NCBI RefSeq assembly: GCF_907164915.1
Contig: NC_061867.1
Location: 46,782,242-46,846,241, forward strand
Length of the DNA: 64,000 nt
Reading direction: 5' to 3'
Origin: Impatiens glandulifera
Taxonomy: Eukaryota; Streptophyta; Magnoliopsida; Ericales; Balsaminaceae
The position numbers and the translations under genes were made by a program. The notes under the pieces were generated by a model, which was not told the DNA's origin, ran no database searches, and saw only the letters and a list, made by a program, of their open reading frames with translations. Of this stretch, positions 58,076 to 64,000 are shown one piece after another. The stretch's first letter is position 1. Every line of letters starts with the position of its first letter.

Positions 58076-61070
58076 AATAAATTTTTGATATGAAATATTA
58101 ATTGAATATCTTATCTTTTCTTTAAGGGTGTGTTTTGTAACCCTTGGTATTAGAATTGACATTGAAATTGGAGAGTACAATTTCTAATTTTAGGTTTGAA
58201 TTATAATTATGTTTTAAAATATTTTTTTAATATTTTTCTAACAAAATAACTTATTATTTTATCATTTAAAATACGATAAAATTTTCCAATCGATATTTTC
58301 TTTTGGAATTTAAGATGTTAGAATATTGAACCGATGTATTTTATTTAATATATGAAGTTAACATGTTGAACCGATATTTTTTTTAATGAAAATCGAAACT
58401 TAAAAAAATTTCTTGACCCTTGATCTATGCTAATTAGTTATGTCAAACTAATATTTTAATAAAATAGATAATATATATATATATATTATTATTATTTTTA
58501 ATCACTGTAAAACTTTTAATTAAATTACAATTTTATAATTTTCGAAACACATAGAAATGTCAATTTCAATTTTACTCATCCAAACATATTGTTTTTTAAA
58601 ACGGTTAGTTGTAACTTGTATTATATAACTTGTATTATAGGTAATAATAATAATCATAATAATAATAATTATAATAATAAAATAAAGAAAGAAATAAAAG
58701 AAAAGCAAGAAAATAAAATAAAATATAAGAAAATAAAGTAAAATGAAAGTTTAAAATTAAATTATTTTATTAATCTCTTTTCAATATTGGAAAATAGATT
58801 TTAATGATGCCTTTACAATCTTAGAAAACATATTTTTATAAAAAAATCGTCAAAATTAAATTATTTTGTTAATCTAAGTAATTTAACTTTAACCCTTCTT
58901 CATTAGGTTTTACATCAATTATGTTTTTTCAATCTTAGAAAATAAATTTTAGTGATACCTTAACATCTTCGAAACAGTTTTTTCTCATTGTAAAATATTT
59001 TTTTTCTATATTTACTCATTTTAAACTGAAAAATTTATAAATTTTTTAATATATAGTCAAAATAGAGTTATAAATATTAAAAACTGATATATTATAGTCG
59101 AATACATATGATTGAGTCAAATAACTCAACTAAATCTATGCAGATTTAAACAATCTAAAAAATTTTAATGTTTATCAGTTTTACTTTTAAACTATATATT
59201 TAATTTGTGAAATATTGAGTTTTAATTATTATTATTATTATAATATATATTTGATATACGAGAAAGAAATATGTATATGATTAAAAAATAAACTTTTTAC
59301 TATTTTTGAGTTGTTCTTTATTGTTAATTATATTTATTAAATAATTAATTTTCTAGTATTGTCAATTCCATGCCAAATTTATTTAGTTTAAAAATTATTT
59401 ATAATTAACATTTTTAAACTTGATATTTATATCTTTATTTAATAACAAAATCACCTGTCTATAAATATTATTGGGTTTATATTTGTATACTTATTTTTGT
59501 TTAATTAAATCTTTTACTACTTCAAATTATGTAGGATATTTGAAAAATATATCAAGTTAACCGAAAATTCTTTTAAAAATTCAATTGGACTAATATTTTG
59601 TACGACAAAGTCTAAAATATAACTTCACTTATAATAGATTTTAAATTTATCTATAAACAAATCGTAATGTTTGGTTGGTGTTAAAAAATGTATAAATTAT
59701 ACCAATAGTGTTATAATAGGGTTTTTTTTTATTGTTTTATTATTAATATAAATTTATATCCCTATATAATTTATACATCATATTTGGTATAAAATTTGAT
59801 AAAAAATGATAACTAATCCCCTAAACACAACAATATTCTTATATTACTTAATTTTAATTTTTTATTATAGTCTTTATTAATATTATATATATAAAGAATG
59901 TAGTATAAGTTGTATAAATATTAATTTAAAATTATTATTATTTATATATTTACTTATATTATAAATAATATTATTTATTATTTTAAATTATTTATAAAAA
60001 TATTGTAATAAGAAAAAATTAAAATATATATATATATATTACACCATTTTATAATTTATGCCAAATATCAATAACCTATACAATTTATATTTTCCTATTT
60101 GGTTACAATTTATACTTTCATACAACTTATACTTGTATAATTTGTATATACCAAACTTGGTAAAATACAATGCATGAACATATTTAATCCTTATTGAAAA
60201 AATAATTATTACACTTAATCATAAGCTTTAAAATACTTAGAAAAATATTTATAAAACTCATCAAATTCATAACATAAAATTTTTAGTTTAAAAATATATA
60301 AAATTCACTATAATTAAATTAACTAAATATGTATTGTGGGATGTAAATGTAATTGTAATTGGTATAATTTCTCTCAAAATGTGATTAACTGATATATACC
60401 ATATTATTTAGGTAATTTGATGATTAACTTTAATATTAAATAAATTATGATATTTCAAGAAGTATGGTTTAAGAGACTAAAGATGTTAGCATTTAATTTT
60501 CAGTTATAAAAATAAAATTTATTGTATTGAATTTAAAATAATAATATTTAATTATCATAATTAAGTGTCAAAGTGCTGGTCATTCATCACTTATATTTAA
60601 CAAAAAAAAATAATTTTTATTATCGACACTATTTCATTGGTTTGCTCGGTTTATCTATTTCTTCACTTATTATTATTTGTGTGATTGTTGGATAATTTAC
60701 ATTAAAATTTTAGTCTTTATTTGACCCAGGCGTGACAAATTAACACCCATGCCTGACGATTCCATGATGAAGGTCCTAGTCAAGTCAGAAAATGGTCAAT
60801 CGTGCTTCCAACACAGACAACAATCGCGGGACACTCACGGGCGAAATAAGAACGTGTAGCGCGGCATGAGGTTTTGGCCTTCTTCCCAAGAAGACAACGA
60901 CAACGACGACAACATGAAAATTTTCCATCATTTGAAGAAGACAACTTTTCTGTTTCTCAACCAATTGTTTTCATTTAAAAAGAGAAATGATCGCGAAAGG
61001 ACCATGATCATTTCTCATAATTTCTTGCATGAAACTAGCGACTGAACATATCCGATTTGTCCGATGAATG
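58076..61070. other. AT-rich tract, duplicate of 23,746-26,477
   Basis: No gene is seen. It is co-linear with copy A except for the inverted segment at 59,891-60,024 and loss of the long TA run. The last 330 bp are GC-richer and match 26,150-26,477. Confidence 0.55.
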
Positions 61071-61556
61071 TGTTAGACTTTAAATTATGACCGAGCCTTT
61101 TGAGTTCTTTAGTTCAAGAAACAAGTTCTTGATTGTAAGGACCAGGGACAGAATTCAATTCTCAAGCGCAGCGGACATAGAATGAGATGAGAATTCGAGG
61201 TTAAGGAGAGAAGAGCCAAAGGGGAGAAGAGAAATACCACTAGATTACACCTAGCGGTCCAAGAAGGGGGAGGAGGGCCAAGAGATAACTTAGAGCATCA
61301 AGTTCCAAAATATTCAATTCATAGCCCCAAAAAGTGGGGTGGGCATCAGCATTTAAAGAGGCTGGTTTACCCAAAAGTATTCGGTTACAACAAACTTTCA
61401 AGATAACAGAATTCAGTTCAAGAGAAATAATAGAGAAAAGAAACAAAACAGAATTATTCCATAAAAATCATAAACTGGCCCATATGCACACTTGGGCCGA
61501 GAGACGGGTGCATAAAATATTTTAGGACCGAGGTTTTTGATGAGCAGACCGTAACA
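61071..61556 (-). repeat. LTR (3' LTR of the element)
   Basis: The 486-bp LTR starts tgttagac and ends ccgtaaca on plus, giving TGTTA...TAACA ends. Compared over 329 bp with the other LTR, about nine or ten differences are seen, mostly transitions, so the insertion is fairly recent (roughly 3 percent divergence). Confidence 0.9.
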
Positions 61557-61559
61557 TAA

Positions 61560-61571
61560 TCTCCCCCTTCG
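61560..61571 (-). promoter_or_regulatory. Polypurine tract
   Basis: The minus-strand gaagggggaga lies next to the 3' LTR, the expected primer site for plus-strand DNA synthesis of the retrotransposon. Confidence 0.8.
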
Positions 61572-61640
61572 AGGTTTGTCGCCCTCGACGAAAAGAACTG
61601 GACAGGTCAACCTCTAATGCACATCTTCAATCTTAAAAAA

Positions 61641-63641
61641 CTATTGCTTCGGTCGGGCTTCGACACATTCAACAAGGGTCGTAGCATAAGACCGTATTTT
61701 CTCAAAAAACTTTCGGCAGAATCGCTTCAGTAGTGGAACTGGCCGGGTCCTTGCGGTCTTTTGCGCTGTCGGGTCGCTTGCCACTCCGCCCATGTGAGGA
61801 ATTTCTGTGCACCTAAGGTCGAGTTTTTCAGTGTTTAGAGCTGGCCTTGGTTGCTGCAATGTCCCCAACGCCTGGGGCAAAAATAATTTCTTCCAACTTT
61901 GATTAAACTCCATACTTGGCTCAAAAATCCGGGCCAAGTCTTTTTCCCGAACCAACATAACAGCAACATCGAAGGAGCCATAGTTTCTAATTAGATCGTT
62001 AGGAATATCTTCTAAGGTCATTGCCGCGAGTGAAACAGTTTGACCTTCGGGCTTACTCTTTATTTGCATTTTGGCAGCAACAATATATTCATCTAGGGTC
62101 TTTTCCAGTTGGTTTCCATGCATCAAACTGGCCTGCGACTGAGGAATTCCCTATAGGACCGTGGTTCTGTCTTGCTTCTCATAGGATAGGGTCAGCTTTT
62201 CAAAGTCCCAAGAAGACGGGCCTAGAGTAATCAGCCATTCAATTCCCAACACAATATCATATCTGTCCATAGAAATTACCTTCATTTCTGTTTGGTATTC
62301 ATTGCCTTCCATCGACCACTTCAAGTCCTTGCAAACACTAGAAAATAACACATTAGACCCATCGACCACTCTAACCGATTGCACCTGTGTTTCTATACTT
62401 TTGTGGTCTATTTTCTCCAAAATCCTGCTATTGATAAAATTGTGGGTGCTGCCTATATCGATCAAGATCACCACCGGCAGGTTCCCAACTTTGCCAAGAA
62501 TCTGGAGCGTTTGGAAAGCTTTAGACCCGGTCAAGGCATGTAAAGATATGGCTGGTTCATCCCTTGGGCCGAGCAATGAAGGTAGATCATCCAAAACAGG
62601 TTCTTGGTCGGGTTCTTGATCTTCTTGATTGGCCGAGACTATAAATAACGTTGATTTACACCTATGGTTTGGTTGCCATTTTTCATTGCAAGAGTAACAT
62701 AGGCCCTTCTTCCGCTTTTCATCCATTGAGGCTGGGTCTAATTGCTTAACATGGCCCTGGTTTGCATTTGAAGAGGACCCATATGATGAATTCTTGAAGT
62801 CGGTATTGGTGCTCGGCCCGGCTGTGTTGATATTGGACGGTGTGGGTAGCATCGATGCATCAGCGATGTACAAGTTACCACTGCTCATTAAGGACTGATA
62901 TGTTGCTTCCTGGGCTTTATCCATGGCCATTTCTTCGATTAAAGAATCTGGGAATCGCAACCTGATGCAGTTCGCAATCTCTTCCCTTAGACCGGACAAG
63001 TAGCAATCTATGACATATTCTCTTGGCATGCTGTAGAGTTTTTGAGAGATCGACATGTATCACATATTATATTCTTGAACCGACCCAACCTGTTTTAAAT
63101 TCATCAGCTGTCTCATTGGTGTGTCATGTATAGATGGCCCGAATTGAGTCATAAGGTCTCTTTCGAACACGTCCCAAGATAAGGCTTCCATATGATTTCG
63201 GTTTTGAAGATATGACCCGTACCACATTTTTGCTTCGCCAGAAAAATGAATGGGGGCGATTTCTAATTTAGTGGCATCCTTAGTTTTGTTCACCCTAAAA
63301 AATTGCTCGGAAGATATTAGCCAACCCTCGACATCCGACCCATCAAACCGAGGAAAATCGACCTTGGTTAGCCGAGTAGGAGGAGCATAGTGTTGGTCGC
63401 GGTTCTGGACAAGGTGCGGGGGCCTAAATGGTGAAGGACCGTGGAAAGAATTATCATCATAGGGTCTGTGGCGGGGTTCTTGCACGTTTCCAGATGCCCC
63501 GCTCTCAAACGCTTCCATTCTTTCTTCAGCCGCATCAAATCTTCGGTCTATGGTAGCTTGCATCGCAGCTGTTTGTTGGGACATGTTTTCAATGAGGGCC
63601 TTGAGCGCATCCATTTCTGATTGCTGACGAGTTTCTACCAT
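61641..63641 (-). pseudogene. gag-aspartic protease polyprotein, one frame with two internal stops
   Basis: A single frame runs 63,641 to 61,641, about 666 codons, broken by TGA at 63,060-63,062 and TAG at 62,151-62,153. The gag capsid part is in the first 193 codons (VDFPRFDGSDVEGWL, FSGEAKMWYGSYL). After the first stop come the rest of gag, a zinc knuckle (LCYSCNEKWQPNHRCK) and a retropepsin-like domain. In that domain the catalytic DSG/DTG is changed to DIG (LIDIGSTHNFI), and the flap-side YDIVLGIEWL is normal. The C-terminal 161 codons have no recognised domain. The frame stops before any reverse transcriptase. The protein could not be made whole without readthrough. Confidence 0.85.
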
Positions 63642-63656
63642 GATGAAAATCGGCCA

Positions 63657-63668
63657 GCTCTGATACCA
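63657..63668 (-). promoter_or_regulatory. Primer-binding site (initiator tRNA-Met)
   Basis: The minus-strand TGGTATCAGAGC lies three bases inside the 5' LTR. It is the classic complement to plant initiator methionine tRNA, and this fixes the element's orientation. Confidence 0.93.
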
Positions 63669-63671
63669 AGA

Positions 63672-64000
63672 TGTTAGACTTTAAATTATGACCGAGCCTT
63701 TTGAGTTATTTAGTTCAAGAAACAAGTTCTTGATTGTAGGGACCAGGGACGGAATTCAATTCTCAAGCGCAGCGGACATAGAATGAGATGAGAATTCGAG
63801 GTTAAGGAGAGAAGAGCCAAAGAGGAGAAGAGAAATACCACTAGATTACACCTAGCGGTCCAAGAAGGGGGAGGAGGGCCGAGAGATAACTTAGAGCACC
63901 AAGTTCCAAAATATTCAATTCATAGCCCCAAAAAATGGGGTGGGCATCAGTATTTAAAGAGGCTGGTTTACCCAAAAGTATTCAGTTACAACAAACTTAC
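63672..64000 (-). repeat. LTR (5' LTR of the element, partial)
   Basis: It begins tgttagac exactly like 61,071 and matches it to the window end. About 157 bp should follow outside the window. Confidence 0.9.

Larger units (their letters stand above)
34746..61070 (+). repeat. Segmental duplication, copy B
   Basis: This is the second copy of the unit, in direct orientation to 1-26,477. The offset is about 34.75 kb at the start and 34.59 kb at the end. In between it shifts with each indel, to 39.2 kb at the neprosin genes. The right edge of the alignment is the LTR element inserted at 61,071. The true end is beyond the window. Confidence 0.93.
61071..64000 (-). mobile_element. Non-autonomous gag-only Ty3-type LTR retrotransposon (right LTR cut by window end)
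   Basis: The left LTR is 61,071-61,556. The internal region of about 2.1 kb holds one gag-protease frame. The second LTR starts at 63,672. The element reads on the minus strand: PBS at 63,657-63,668, PPT at about 61,560-61,571. No reverse transcriptase, RNase H or integrase is present, so it fits the TR-GAG type of elements known in plants. It interrupts duplicate copy B at ccgatgaatg; the empty site is 26,470-26,478. The predicted 5-bp target duplication is gaatg, its second copy lying outside the window. Confidence 0.9.

Noticed and set aside
58520..58708. 62-codon hydrophobic minus-strand frame resembling a membrane segment
   Set aside because: Runs of aat/ata repeats translate into Ile/Phe. 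The frame is not conserved at the copy A equivalent.

Overview
This is a plant nuclear window, almost certainly from a eudicot. It is very AT-rich and has spliced genes with plant GT-AG introns. It contains a plant-type neprosin (glutamic peptidase) gene pair, DUF4283-type plant LINEs, tRNA-derived SINEs, CACTA-like and hAT-like DNA transposons, MITEs, and a gag-only LTR retrotransposon primed by initiator tRNA-Met. The species cannot be named from the sequence. No bacterial-style operon, CRISPR array or rRNA gene is present.

The main architecture is a direct tandem segmental duplication with a period of about 34.6 kb. Copy A (1 to 26,477, left edge outside the window) realigns in the same order and orientation to copy B (34,746 to 61,070). 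Each copy carries part of a minus-strand LINE, a short TIR element with a hAT/ZMYM1-like N-terminal exon, one seven-exon neprosin gene on the minus strand, two head-to-head ORF1-only LINE derivatives, and long AT-rich tracts full of decayed MITEs and SINEs. Differences between the copies give a relative history. Copy A alone has a SINE in a neprosin intron, a MITE, a 5'-truncated LINE, a CACTA-like element of about 5.7 kb carrying host-gene fragments, and a 4.4 kb deletion. Copy B alone has a 658-bp long-TIR element, an expanded TA tract and an LTR retrotransposon.

The host genes with the best support are the two neprosin paralogs, A at 3,099-5,733 and B at 42,266-44,733. B has an uninterrupted reconstructed model with consensus splice sites. 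A has lost the GT donor of exon 1 and may be splice-defective. The only other host-gene material is fragments inside the CACTA-like element: a pectate-lyase first exon, several exons of UTP10 (a U3 snoRNP HEAT-repeat protein) and one unassigned fragment.

Between the copies (26.5 to 34.7 kb) lie an inverted-repeat, foldback-like element with palindromic CCTTATAAGG units and most of a large degenerate LINE (29,377 to about 38,640) with recognisable endonuclease, reverse transcriptase and ORF1 domains. The most unusual system is the ORF1-only LINE derivatives. They have a 5' end with a 9-bp GTGCCGATC tandem array, an ORF1 with DUF4283 and CCHC domains, and then directly a LINE-type 3' end, with no ORF2. 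They resemble in plan the mammalian half-LINEs and presumably depended on a complete LINE.
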